Part shown: positions 35,166-43,434 of the stretch, one piece after another
How positions within the stretch are numbered: the stretch's first letter is position 1
Layout: each line of letters begins with the position of its first letter
From: Psychromonas sp030397575
GTDB lineage: Bacteria; Pseudomonadota; Gammaproteobacteria; Enterobacterales; Psychromonadaceae
Assembly: GCF_046250175.1 (NCBI RefSeq)
Contig: NZ_CP176468.1
Direction: 5' to 3' (one strand)
DNA: 64,000 bases
Notes under the pieces: generated by a model
Seen by the model: the letters and a program-made list of their open reading frames with translations, nothing else
What the model was told of the DNA's origin: nothing
Database searches by the model: none
Made by a program: the position numbers and the translations under genes

Positions 35166-35955
35166 AATCCCTAATATTAAAGTCTTAAATAATCGAATTA
35201 ACACATCAGAAAAAGTGCTGCACAACGCCCTAAGAGTGATATTTACTTTATTGGTATTATTAGTGATTTGGCAAGCAACAGTATTACTGTTTAAGTTACC
35301 AAGTTTTATTTTACCTGAGCCTTTATCTGTCTTTGAACGCTTAATTAATCGTATCGATATTTTACTCAAACACAGCTGGATAACGACACAAGAGATCGTA
35401 TTAGGTTTGTTATTAGGCTTATCCATGGGGTTATTTTTTGCATTACAAATGCTCTTATTTAAACCGGTCAAACGTTGGTTACTACCTGTTCTTATCGCCA
35501 GCCAAGCCATTCCCGTGTTTGCAATTGCTCCTATTTTGATGATCTGGTTGGGTTACGGTATTGCATCAAAAATAGTGATGGCGGCGATCATTATTTTCTT
35601 TCCTGTGGTGACCTGTTGTTACGATGGGTTAAAGAACACTCCAACAGGCTACTTAGATTTAGCCAATACCATGCAAGCAACTAAATGGCAGCTACTACGC
35701 CACATTCAACTCCCTGCTTCCCTACCAACACTTGCCTCAGGAATACGTGTCGCTGTAGTCATTGCTCCCATTGGAGCGGTCGCAGGGGAATGGGTTGGTT
35801 CTAGCCAAGGCTTGGGATATTTGATGTTACAAGCCAATGCACGCATGTTAATTGATGAAATGTTTGCCGCCCTATTTATTTTATCCACTATTTCAGTCGC
35901 GCTGTACTTCGTCACAGACAAATGTTTAAACAAATTAATACCCTGGCAACTTTAG
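35158..35955 (+). CDS. thiX: HMP precursor ABC transporter, permease ThiX
   Basis: A 265-residue inner-membrane permease of the BPD_transp_1 (SsuC/TauC-like) type with about six helices. The EAA loop that contacts the ATPase is read as LANTMQATKWQLLRHIQLPA (about 163-182). Paired with ThiZ and ThiY it forms an importer for formylaminopyrimidine or HMP-type compounds; assignment rests on operon context. Confidence 0.88.
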   Translation: MNKIPNIKVLNNRINTSEKVLHNALRVIFTLLVLLVIWQATVLLFKLPSFILPEPLSVFERLINRIDILLKHSWITTQEIVLGLLLGLSMGLFFALQMLLFKPVKRWLLPVLIASQAIPVFAIAPILMIWLGYGIASKIVMAAIIIFFPVVTCCYDGLKNTPTGYLDLANTMQATKWQLLRHIQLPASLPTLASGIRVAVVIAPIGAVAGEWVGSSQGLGYLMLQANARMLIDEMFAALFILSTISVALYFVTDKCLNKLIPWQL

Positions 35956-36017
35956 CCAGCTACACACAACACGGTCCATTAAATGGATGTATATTGAAAA
36001 ATAAGGAAATAACTGTA

Positions 36018-36968
36018 ATGAAAAAGCAATTTTTACTGGCATCACTGACATTACTGGCAACACTTTTTACCCAATCAGTAGTTGCACAAGATAAGAAAGT
36101 CACCTTGATGTTAGATTGGTTTGTTAACCCGAATCATGGCCCAATCGTTATTGCACAACAACGAGGTTACTTTAAACAACAAGGCTTAGAGGTAGATATT
36201 CAGGAGCCTGCAGATCCAAGCCTTCCACCTAAGCTAGTTGCAGCAGGCAATCTAGATTTAGCGATAACCTATCAACCAAACCTAATCATTGATGTAGCAG
36301 AAGGTTTACCATTAGTTCGCTCTGCAACATTGATCGCAACACCGTTAAATACGTTAATGGTATTGGATAATGGAAAAATTAATACATTAAGTGATTTAAA
36401 AAATAAAAAAGTCGGCATTGCTATCTCAGGCAGTGAAGAAGCAATTATTGGCAAAATGTTAGATACAGTAAACCTAACTTTTAATGATGTTGAAATCATT
36501 AATGTTGGTTGGGCATTATCAGCCTCTTTAGCATCAGGAAAAGTGGATGCGATCTGGGGGGGATTACGTAACTTCGAAAGTAATCAACTGGCATTAGAAG
36601 GCTTTAACTCTAAGGCTTATTTTCCTGAAGAACACGGTGTTCCTGCTTATGATGAATTAATCTTTGTTGCCAACGCCAATAACTATGATGCCAAGATGAT
36701 TAAGGCATTTAATAAAGCCTTAGAACAAGCAACTATCTATATCACTAATCACCCTCAAGCGGCATGGAAAGAGTTTGTTAGTTATGCACCTGATACTTTA
36801 GATAACGAGCTTAATAAACGAGCTTGGAGAGACACGCTTTCTCGTTTTGCACTTCGCCCTTCTGCGGTAGATTTAACGCGTTACGATGATTACGCTCAGT
36901 TTATGTTTGATAATAAACTGATCAAAAAGCGACCACAGGCAAAAGACTATATGCCAACTTTTGAATAA
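36018..36968 (+). CDS. thiY: HMP precursor ABC transporter, substrate-binding protein ThiY
   Basis: A 316-residue periplasmic protein of the NMT1/THI5-like fold, starting at the ATG 36018 with AAGGA upstream; the longer open frame from 35922 would bury the signal peptide. Residues 1-22 are a Sec signal (ending VVAQ). The family pattern is visible in VTLMLDWFVNPNHGPIVIAQ and LPPKLVAAGNLDLAITYQPN. It binds thiamine pyrimidine degradation products for ThiXZ; the TenA enzyme encoded next then processes them. Confidence 0.9.
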   Translation: MKKQFLLASLTLLATLFTQSVVAQDKKVTLMLDWFVNPNHGPIVIAQQRGYFKQQGLEVDIQEPADPSLPPKLVAAGNLDLAITYQPNLIIDVAEGLPLVRSATLIATPLNTLMVLDNGKINTLSDLKNKKVGIAISGSEEAIIGKMLDTVNLTFNDVEIINVGWALSASLASGKVDAIWGGLRNFESNQLALEGFNSKAYFPEEHGVPAYDELIFVANANNYDAKMIKAFNKALEQATIYITNHPQAAWKEFVSYAPDTLDNELNKRAWRDTLSRFALRPSAVDLTRYDDYAQFMFDNKLIKKRPQAKDYMPTFE

Positions 36969-37020
36969 TGCTTAAACTTTCAAATAGTCATCTCCATTAA
37001 TCTGATTAAGTGAGACAACA

Positions 37021-37698
37021 ATGAACCATCAAGATTTAATTACCGCTTGCCAAACTGATTGGCAAGCTTATACAAAGCACTCTTTTGTTTTGCAACTAGG
37101 CAATGGCAGTTTAGCTCAGCCATGCTTTTTACATTATTTAAAGCAAGATTTTCTATTTTTAAAGCAATATGCACGTGCATACGCACTAGCCATTTATAAA
37201 GCCAATACATTAGCTGATATGCGTAAAGCATTACCCAGTGTTCATGCTTTATTAGACTTTGAGATTAATCACCATATTACTTACTGTAAGAATTGGGGGT
37301 TAAGCGAAGCTGATTTAGAGGCCGAAGATGAAGACTTTGGTACCGTAGCTTATACACGCTACGTATTAGATGCAGGCATGACCGGTGACCTAGTGGATTT
37401 ATATGTAGCCCTTGCGCCTTGTTCAATTGGTTATGCAGAAATTGGTCGTTTTTTAGCAAACGACGACAACACATTATTTGAAGGTAATGAGTTTGCTAGT
37501 TGGATAGATCTATACAGTGGAGAGGAGTTCCAACAAAGCATCATTGATAGCACACAACATTTAGATCAATTGTTGGCTGACATTGATATTAACAGCAAAC
37601 GTGGACAACACCTTGTCAAAGTATTCAAAACAGCAACTAGAATGGAAGTCGCTTTTTGGCAACAAGGGTTAAATACCTTAAGTGAAGGAGTAAAATAA
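37021..37698 (+). CDS. tenA: Aminopyrimidine aminohydrolase TenA
   Basis: A 225-residue all-helical TenA/THI-4 protein. The catalytic cysteine of the TenA_C class is Cys134 in ALAPCSIGYAEIG, and the glutamate of GEEFQQ is present near the C-terminus. It converts aminopyrimidine derived from degraded thiamine to HMP. Its stop TAA overlaps the thiM ATG by one base (TAATG). Confidence 0.93.
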   Translation: MNHQDLITACQTDWQAYTKHSFVLQLGNGSLAQPCFLHYLKQDFLFLKQYARAYALAIYKANTLADMRKALPSVHALLDFEINHHITYCKNWGLSEADLEAEDEDFGTVAYTRYVLDAGMTGDLVDLYVALAPCSIGYAEIGRFLANDDNTLFEGNEFASWIDLYSGEEFQQSIIDSTQHLDQLLADIDINSKRGQHLVKVFKTATRMEVAFWQQGLNTLSEGVK

Positions 37699-38507
37699 TG
37701 ACCGCTACCCAAGACAAACAACAATTAATCACCCATGCATTACTAAGCTTACGTGAACAGAAACCTTTAGTGGTTAACATCACTAACTATGTGGTGATGA
37801 ACAACACAGCAAATGCTTTACTGGCGATTGGCGCTTCGCCTATTATGGCTCATTCTCGCCAAGAGTTAGCAGAAATGATGTCATTTAGCGGTGCATTAGT
37901 GATTAATATAGGCACTTTAGACAGCCAATGGATTCCACGTATGCTGTATGCGGTAGAACAAGCAAATGCTAATAATAAGCCTGTAGTGTTAGACCCTGTA
38001 GGTTGTGGCGCTAGCTCAATACGCACAGAGACCTCTCGCCAAATTGCAGCATTAGCTAAGCAATTAATCATTCGTGGTAATGCCTCTGAGATCATTGCAT
38101 TAGCAGGAGAACAGGCAACGAGTAAAGGCGTTGATGCGTTAGATAGTAGTGAATCTGCGGTAAATGCAGCACGTTACTTGGTGGAAACCTATCGATGTAA
38201 TGTAGTTATTTCCGGTGAAGTGGATTACATCATTAATTCTAACAGTGAAATACAATTACATAACGGCCATGCCATGATGCCTTATATTACTGGGATGGGC
38301 TGTAGTTTAAGTGCATTAACCGGTGCTTTTGCTGCAATTGGTGAACAAACAGGGCTAGCTGCAGCAGCTATTTTAGGTATTGCTGGAGAGCTTGCAGAGA
38401 AAAAATCTGCTGGTCCGGGTAGCTTACAAATGAATCTATTAGATGTGCTATATCAGATTGATTCTGAAATGATTAATCAACATCTAAAATTAACCATCAA
38501 TCAATAA
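37698..38507 (+). CDS. thiM: Hydroxyethylthiazole kinase ThiM
   Basis: A 269-residue ribokinase-like enzyme that phosphorylates the thiazole alcohol for thiamine salvage. Signatures are NITNYVVMNNTANALLAIGA (about 26-45), VVLDPVGCGAS and the anion hole GMGCSLSALTGAF. A GAAGGAG ribosome site lies upstream inside tenA. It is followed 18 bases later by thiE. Confidence 0.95.
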   Translation: MTATQDKQQLITHALLSLREQKPLVVNITNYVVMNNTANALLAIGASPIMAHSRQELAEMMSFSGALVINIGTLDSQWIPRMLYAVEQANANNKPVVLDPVGCGASSIRTETSRQIAALAKQLIIRGNASEIIALAGEQATSKGVDALDSSESAVNAARYLVETYRCNVVISGEVDYIINSNSEIQLHNGHAMMPYITGMGCSLSALTGAFAAIGEQTGLAAAAILGIAGELAEKKSAGPGSLQMNLLDVLYQIDSEMINQHLKLTINQ

Positions 38508-38525
38508 AAGCACCAAGGAATAAGC

Positions 38526-39158
38526 ATGAACCCGTACCGTTTATATTTAGTCACTGACGACCAACAAGATTTAACAACACTAGTCAGAGTGGTAAAAGAT
38601 GCCGTTGCGGGTGGGGTGACCATGGTGCAAGTACGTGAAAAAGGCGACAATATTCAGTCTTTTATTGAACGAGCTCAAGCCGTTAAACAGATATTGCAAG
38701 GGACTCAAGTAGCACTCATTATTAATGATCGTGTTGATGTTGCTTTAGCAGTTAATGCCGATGGCGTGCACCTAGGTCAGTCGGATATGCCAGTACAATT
38801 AGCACGAAAGTTGATTGGCCCAGAAAAAATATTAGGCTTATCCATCGAAAATGATCAACAACTGCTTGAAGCTAATGATTTACCATTGGACTACATTGGA
38901 TTAAGTGCTATTTTTGCGACACCCACTAAAACTAATATCAAGAAACAATGGGGAATACAGGGGCTAAAGAAAGCACTACAACTCAGCCAATTCCCAATTG
39001 TTGCCATTGGGGGTATCAACCAAAGCAATTTAGACACTATTATCGAGACAGGAGTGGATGGTGTTGCCTTAGTTTCCGCCATTTGCCATGCACCATCTCC
39101 ACAACAAGCCAGTGCTGATTTATTAAAACAGATACACGCAGCAACACCTTTAGATTAG
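38526..39158 (+). CDS. thiE: Thiamine phosphate synthase ThiE
   Basis: A 210-residue TIM-barrel enzyme that couples HMP-PP and thiazole phosphate into thiamine phosphate. Motifs: GGVTMVQVREKG (about 35-46), IINDRVDVALAVNADGVHLG and the phosphate loop VAIGGINQSN. Ribosome site AAGGA is well placed. Last gene of the salvage operon, so imported pyrimidine and thiazole can be turned into thiamine phosphate without de novo synthesis. Confidence 0.95.
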   Translation: MNPYRLYLVTDDQQDLTTLVRVVKDAVAGGVTMVQVREKGDNIQSFIERAQAVKQILQGTQVALIINDRVDVALAVNADGVHLGQSDMPVQLARKLIGPEKILGLSIENDQQLLEANDLPLDYIGLSAIFATPTKTNIKKQWGIQGLKKALQLSQFPIVAIGGINQSNLDTIIETGVDGVALVSAICHAPSPQQASADLLKQIHAATPLD

Positions 39159-39273
39159 GCCTTCATTTTTTAACACAGATTAACGTTAATCATTAATCTG
39201 TCACTGCAAACTCATTAAGAATAACTTACACTATTAAACATAATGTTAAGTTAACCAAAACGATGAGTTGATT

Positions 39274-40161
39274 ATGAATATCACGCTGAAACAATTACAT
39301 GTTTTTATCACGATTACCCAAGAAAAGACCCTGACTACAGCCGCAGATAAATTATTCTTGAGTAAACCTGCGGTAAGCATGGCATTAGCGGAGCTGGAAA
39401 AGCAGCTTGGACATAAATTATTTGAACGTAAAAATAACCGCTTATTAATCAATGAAATGGGCAAAGCATTACTGCCATTAGCCGATGAACAATTAGAGCG
39501 TAGTAAGGCGATTATTAGCCTATTTAATAGTCATAATTTCCAAGGAAAATTACGCATTGGCTCCAGCAACACAGTAGGTAACCATCTATTACCCATTTTA
39601 TTGTCTCAATTCAGGCAAGTAAGCACTCATCAAGATCAATTTATGTGTATTGATAACAGCACAAGTATTGGCAACCAATTGATTGATTATGAGTTAGATA
39701 TTGCACTGGTTGAAGGTTTACTCATTGATAAGCAATTACATGTAGAACGATGGCTTAAAGATGAAATGGTCATTGTAGCTCACCCTGAACATCCATTAAT
39801 GAGCCATAAAGTAGTGACCATTAATGATTTACATGATCAACATTGGATATTACGAGAAAAGGGCTCAGGTTCACGACATTTTTTTATTGATCATATAGGC
39901 CAACACTTAACAGATCTAGATATTGCTTTTGAATTAACAAGTACAGAAGCGATCATCAACTGTTGTGCCTCAGGTCTAGGTGTCGCCTGTATGTCTAAAA
40001 CCGCAGCTCGTCATGCCCTCAATGATAAACGCGTAGTCACCTTACCTATTGATATTGATATGTCTCGTGATTTATACCTGGTCTGGCATAAAGAGAAGTA
40101 TCAAAGCCCAATCCTAAAAGAGTTCATTGACTATTGCCGACAATGGTCTTTGCCTGAGTAA
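39274..40161 (+). CDS. LysR-family transcription regulator (YeiE/CysB-like type)
   Basis: A 295-residue LysR protein from the ATG at 39274; a TTG two codons earlier also opens the frame. The N-terminal helix-turn-helix is at about 17-37 (TTAADKLFLSKPAVSMALAE), followed by the linker helix and a type 2 periplasmic-binding effector domain (KLRIGSSNTVGNHLLP). The effector and targets are unknown. It follows the thiamine operon by 115 bases and may not belong to it. A hairpin without T-run at 39175-39201 lies between them. Confidence 0.88.
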   Translation: MNITLKQLHVFITITQEKTLTTAADKLFLSKPAVSMALAELEKQLGHKLFERKNNRLLINEMGKALLPLADEQLERSKAIISLFNSHNFQGKLRIGSSNTVGNHLLPILLSQFRQVSTHQDQFMCIDNSTSIGNQLIDYELDIALVEGLLIDKQLHVERWLKDEMVIVAHPEHPLMSHKVVTINDLHDQHWILREKGSGSRHFFIDHIGQHLTDLDIAFELTSTEAIINCCASGLGVACMSKTAARHALNDKRVVTLPIDIDMSRDLYLVWHKEKYQSPILKEFIDYCRQWSLPE

Positions 40162-40303
40162 AAAATGATAACAATCATATTAAACTAGATATAAATCGAT
40201 GTTTTATAAAGAAATAACAATTATAACTACCCATATTTGAATAATAGCCTATGCTCTGTTAATAATTTAAATGATATTATTTTTTTAGGGACAAAAAACC
40301 GCT

Positions 40304-40984
40304 ATGGCTAGAACCAAAACCATTACCACTGACGATATCTTATTAGTGTTATGTAACTCCATGAAATCCGTGTTAAGTAGCGCAACAGGGCACTCAGTTA
40401 ACTATTCAGGTATGGTACAAAAAATCAACAAAACATGCTTGAAACCAGATATTGGCTGTTTTGTATTATTTGATGGAGGATTCTCTGGCTTAGTTATTTT
40501 AAACTTCAATGCTGCAGCTGCGCTAGAGTTATATACCAATTACATGATCAACATGGGGCTGCCAAAAGATGAGCTAGCAACCACACATACAGCTGATGAA
40601 GTGAGTGATGTAATGGGAGAGTTAATGAATCAAATGGTGGGTGATTTTACTGGTGTTATTGGCCATGAATTGCATACTTCCATTACCCAAAACCAACCGA
40701 AAATGCTGACCATCAATAAACAAGTTTTATTATCCATCGATACCAACTTAGATCGCCCACAAGCGCGTCGTGTGACATTTACAACAGCCAACAATAATAT
40801 CTTCTACCTTGAGCTTGCTATGGATAAAACGGAGTTCATTAAGCTTCCTAACTTTGAAGAGCGTGAAAAGTTTGATATCGATGCGTTATTTGATGAAAAA
40901 CCAGATAACTCAGTAAAAACAACTGAAACTCATGCTAAGAAGCCAACCGCAGATGAAGATTTATTAGCGGAATTGGGACTTTAA
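40304..40984 (+). CDS. DUF3334 protein with CheC/CheX-type phosphatase signature
   Basis: A 226-residue cytoplasmic protein. The body (about 8-180) resembles the CheX/CheC fold, and the signature D-x3-E-x2-N-x22-P is complete: Asp102, Glu106, Asn109 and Pro132. In CheC, CheX and FliY this Glu and Asn dephosphorylate CheY-P. An acidic, poorly structured linker (about 183-215) leads to the tail EDLLAELGL, which looks like the CheY-binding C-terminal peptide of CheZ. A role in CheY-like signalling is inferred; no chemotaxis gene is in the window. It stands alone between a LysR gene and a convergent EF-hand gene. Confidence 0.7.
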   Translation: MARTKTITTDDILLVLCNSMKSVLSSATGHSVNYSGMVQKINKTCLKPDIGCFVLFDGGFSGLVILNFNAAAALELYTNYMINMGLPKDELATTHTADEVSDVMGELMNQMVGDFTGVIGHELHTSITQNQPKMLTINKQVLLSIDTNLDRPQARRVTFTTANNNIFYLELAMDKTEFIKLPNFEEREKFDIDALFDEKPDNSVKTTETHAKKPTADEDLLAELGL

Positions 40985-40998
40985 TTTTTCACCTAAAA

Positions 40999-41028
40999 AA
41001 TGCCCAAAGAGTCAACTCTTTGGGCATT
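40999..41028. terminator. Bidirectional terminator, DUF3334/EF-hand
   Basis: A 13-bp stem (40999-41011 with 41016-41028) around TCAA. The minus-strand T-run (six T) is better than the plus-strand tail, so it mainly ends the EF-hand transcript. Confidence 0.85.
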
Positions 41029-41062
41029 ATCATTTTGATATTAGTGAAGGAGAAAAAACAGT

Positions 41063-42538
41063 TTATTGCGCTTTTTTCATCTCATCTTTATGTTGTAGAA
41101 AATTATCAAACTCAACACTTGTTATTTTACCGTCGCCATTTGCATCTAACATTTCAAATGTTGGGCGCTTTTTACCTTTATGCTTCATGATAACTTTTGC
41201 ATCAATTTCTTGTTGTGTGATTTTACCATCAGCATTGCTATCTAACTTATCAAAACCTTTTAATAAACGCCCTTTGGCTTCATCTTTAGTGATTGCACCG
41301 TCGTTATTTGTATCAAATTTCTCAAAGCTTGCTTTGGGATGACCTTTACCTTTATGCATTTTTTTAACTAGCTCGAATTCTGCTGATGTAATTTTACCAT
41401 CAGAGTCTGTATCGACTTTATCAAATCCTTTTAGTAAACGCCCTTTTGCTTCATCTTTAGTAATAGCACCATCGTTATTTGCATCTATTTTATCAAAGCT
41501 AGGTTGCTTATGACCTTTACCCTTGTGCATTTTAGAGGCAGCTTTTAGCTCTTGTTTAGTGATATCGCCGCTGTTATCAGCATCAATTTTATCGAAGTTT
41601 TCCGCTAAACGGCCTTTTGCTTCATCTTTACTGATCACACCATCACTGTTGCTATCCATTTTCTCAAAGCTTGGTTTTTTATGACCTTTACCTTTGTGCA
41701 TATCAAGCGCTGCTTTTAATTCAGTTTTAGTGATATCACCACTGTTATCAGCATCAATTTTATCGAAGTTTTCCGCTAAACGGCCTTTTGCTTCATCTTT
41801 ACTGATCACACCATCACTGTTGCTATCCATTTTCTCAAAGTTAGCTTTTTTATGACCTTTACCTTTGCCCTTATGCATCTCTTGGATTTTTGCAAATTCA
41901 GCTTCAGAAATTGAACCATTATCATCACTGTCTACTTTATCAAAATGTTTTAGTAACATGCCTTTAGCTTCACTTTTAGAGATAGCATTATCATTGTTTA
42001 CATCCACATCAGAGAAATCTAATTGATGGTTTCCACCTTTACGCATGTTTTCCATGGCGTTATATTCAGTCGTTGATAATGAACCATTTGCATCGCTATC
42101 AATTTTATCAAAGTGTTTCGCTAAACCACCTTTTGCTTCATCTTTAGTAATCACACCGTCTTTATTTGTATCTACTTGAGCAAACTCAGGCTTATTAGGT
42201 TGCTTTCCTCTGTGCATTGGTTTTGCAGACTCAAATTCAGCTTTTGTAATTTCACCATCATTATTAGTATCAAAATCAGCAAAATTAGGTTGCTTACGAT
42301 CTTTTTTCATTTGCTTAATATTATCGAACTCTGCTTTTGAAATTGAACCGTTTGCATCTGTATCCACTTTATCAAAATACTTTGCTAATTTGCCTGTAGC
42401 TTCTAACTGGCTAATTTCACCATTGTTGTCGCTGTCAAAACTTGCGAAGTCGTTATTTGCAACTTTATTAACCGCAGCCATTGTTAGAGAACTTGAAACG
42501 ATTAATGCAACACTGCTTAACATAAATAACTTTTTCAT
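41063..42538 (-). CDS. Exported protein with sixteen EF-hand motifs
   Basis: A 491-residue protein with a Sec signal (about 1-22, ending LTMAA). I count sixteen canonical 12-residue EF loops of the D-x-D/N-x-D/N-G-x-I/L-x-x-x-E type, in pairs separated by Lys/His/Gly-rich linkers such as MHKGKGHKK. One loop (VDVNNDNAISKSEA) has Asn at the usual Gly position. The mature protein should bind many Ca2+ ions in the periplasm or outside. It is downstream of a BaeSR-like pair on the same strand, with a separate promoter region of about 200 bases. Function unknown: calcium buffer, sensor or matrix component are options. Confidence 0.85.
   Translation of the reverse strand: MKKLFMLSSVALIVSSSLTMAAVNKVANNDFASFDSDNNGEISQLEATGKLAKYFDKVDTDANGSISKAEFDNIKQMKKDRKQPNFADFDTNNDGEITKAEFESAKPMHRGKQPNKPEFAQVDTNKDGVITKDEAKGGLAKHFDKIDSDANGSLSTTEYNAMENMRKGGNHQLDFSDVDVNNDNAISKSEAKGMLLKHFDKVDSDDNGSISEAEFAKIQEMHKGKGKGHKKANFEKMDSNSDGVISKDEAKGRLAENFDKIDADNSGDITKTELKAALDMHKGKGHKKPSFEKMDSNSDGVISKDEAKGRLAENFDKIDADNSGDITKQELKAASKMHKGKGHKQPSFDKIDANNDGAITKDEAKGRLLKGFDKVDTDSDGKITSAEFELVKKMHKGKGHPKASFEKFDTNNDGAITKDEAKGRLLKGFDKLDSNADGKITQQEIDAKVIMKHKGKKRPTFEMLDANGDGKITSVEFDNFLQHKDEMKKAQ
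41585..41860 (-). repeat. Near-identical tandem duplication within the EF-hand gene
   Basis: Two blocks of about 160 bases, around 41585-41700 and 41750-41860, are nearly identical at the DNA level and encode the same EF-hand pair (MDSNSDGVISKDEA ... IDADNSGDITK). The other pairs differ more, so this is a recent in-frame duplication. Confidence 0.8.
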
Positions 42539-42747
42539 ATAAACCTCTTTTTACTTTAGTAAGAATGGCTCTGCTCTGAGCCGATGTAGAGACTATAGAT
42601 AATCAATGTGCAGGAAATATGGATAAATTAAGGAGTTAGCGTTTTTCTGAATATTTTTAAGAGATTTTTGTAGCGGTATAATTAAAGGAGGCCAGTTCTA
42701 GTAATAGTAGGTGCCGGCACTAAGCAGCAGACACCCAGATATAGTAA

Positions 42748-43416
42748 CTAGAGTGCGAACTTATAACCCACGCCGTAAATTGATTGAATACAATCGACCT
42801 CGGCATCGACATTTTGTATTTTACGACGAAGGTTCTTAATATGACTATCAATGGTTCTATCTGTTACTACCCGATTATCAGAATAGATTTGCGACATTAA
42901 TTGTTCACGGCTAAACACTTGATCTTTGTGTTGATGAAAATGAGCAAGAAGGCGAAACTCAGCGCGAGTTAAGCTTACCTCTTGCCCTTTCACCAATACT
43001 TGCATCGTTGACTCATTGATACTTAAAATTTGCTCAAAGGCTTTTTTATCGTCGCTAGCACGCCTTAGTATATTCTTTACTCGTACAACCACTTCTCGAG
43101 GGCTATAAGGCTTACAAATATAGTCGTCAGCACCTAGCTCTAAACCAATAAGGCGATCTATCTCATCCACTCGTGCCGTTGCCATCACGACAGGAACATC
43201 ACTAAAGGCTCGTAATTCACGATAGATATCTAAACCATTTTTACCCGGTAACATAAGATCTAATATCAACAGATCAATAGCATTGTTTTTTAACCACTCA
43301 ATGGCCTGACTACCGTCATTAATTACATCGGTCACAAAGCCCGATAAACTGAGATACTCGCTTAGCACTTGTGCTAAGGACTCTTCATCTTCCACAATTA
43401 AAATTCGTTGTGACAT
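42748..43416 (-). CDS. OmpR-family response regulator, BaeR-like
   Basis: A 222-residue regulator with receiver Asp53 in LLILDLMLP, Lys in DYICKPYSP, and a winged-helix DNA-binding domain whose TDRTIDSHIKNLRRKI and SIYGVGYKF are close to E. coli BaeR. It follows its kinase by 18 bases. BaeSR senses envelope stress in E. coli; here the neighbour downstream is a calcium-binding secreted protein, so an envelope or calcium signal is possible. Confidence 0.92.
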   Translation of the reverse strand: MSQRILIVEDEESLAQVLSEYLSLSGFVTDVINDGSQAIEWLKNNAIDLLILDLMLPGKNGLDIYRELRAFSDVPVVMATARVDEIDRLIGLELGADDYICKPYSPREVVVRVKNILRRASDDKKAFEQILSINESTMQVLVKGQEVSLTRAEFRLLAHFHQHKDQVFSREQLMSQIYSDNRVVTDRTIDSHIKNLRRKIQNVDAEVDCIQSIYGVGYKFAL

Positions 43417-43434
43417 AACACTTCCTCTAAAAAA

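Noticed and set aside
35145..35510. 121-codon open frame antisense to thiX
   Set aside because: thiX is a clear permease in operon context; the antisense product is low-complexity and has no ribosome site.
42711..42720. GTGCCGGCAC palindrome downstream of the BaeR-like gene
   Set aside because: A 10-bp palindrome alone, with no T-run and no second copy seen, is too little to call a site.
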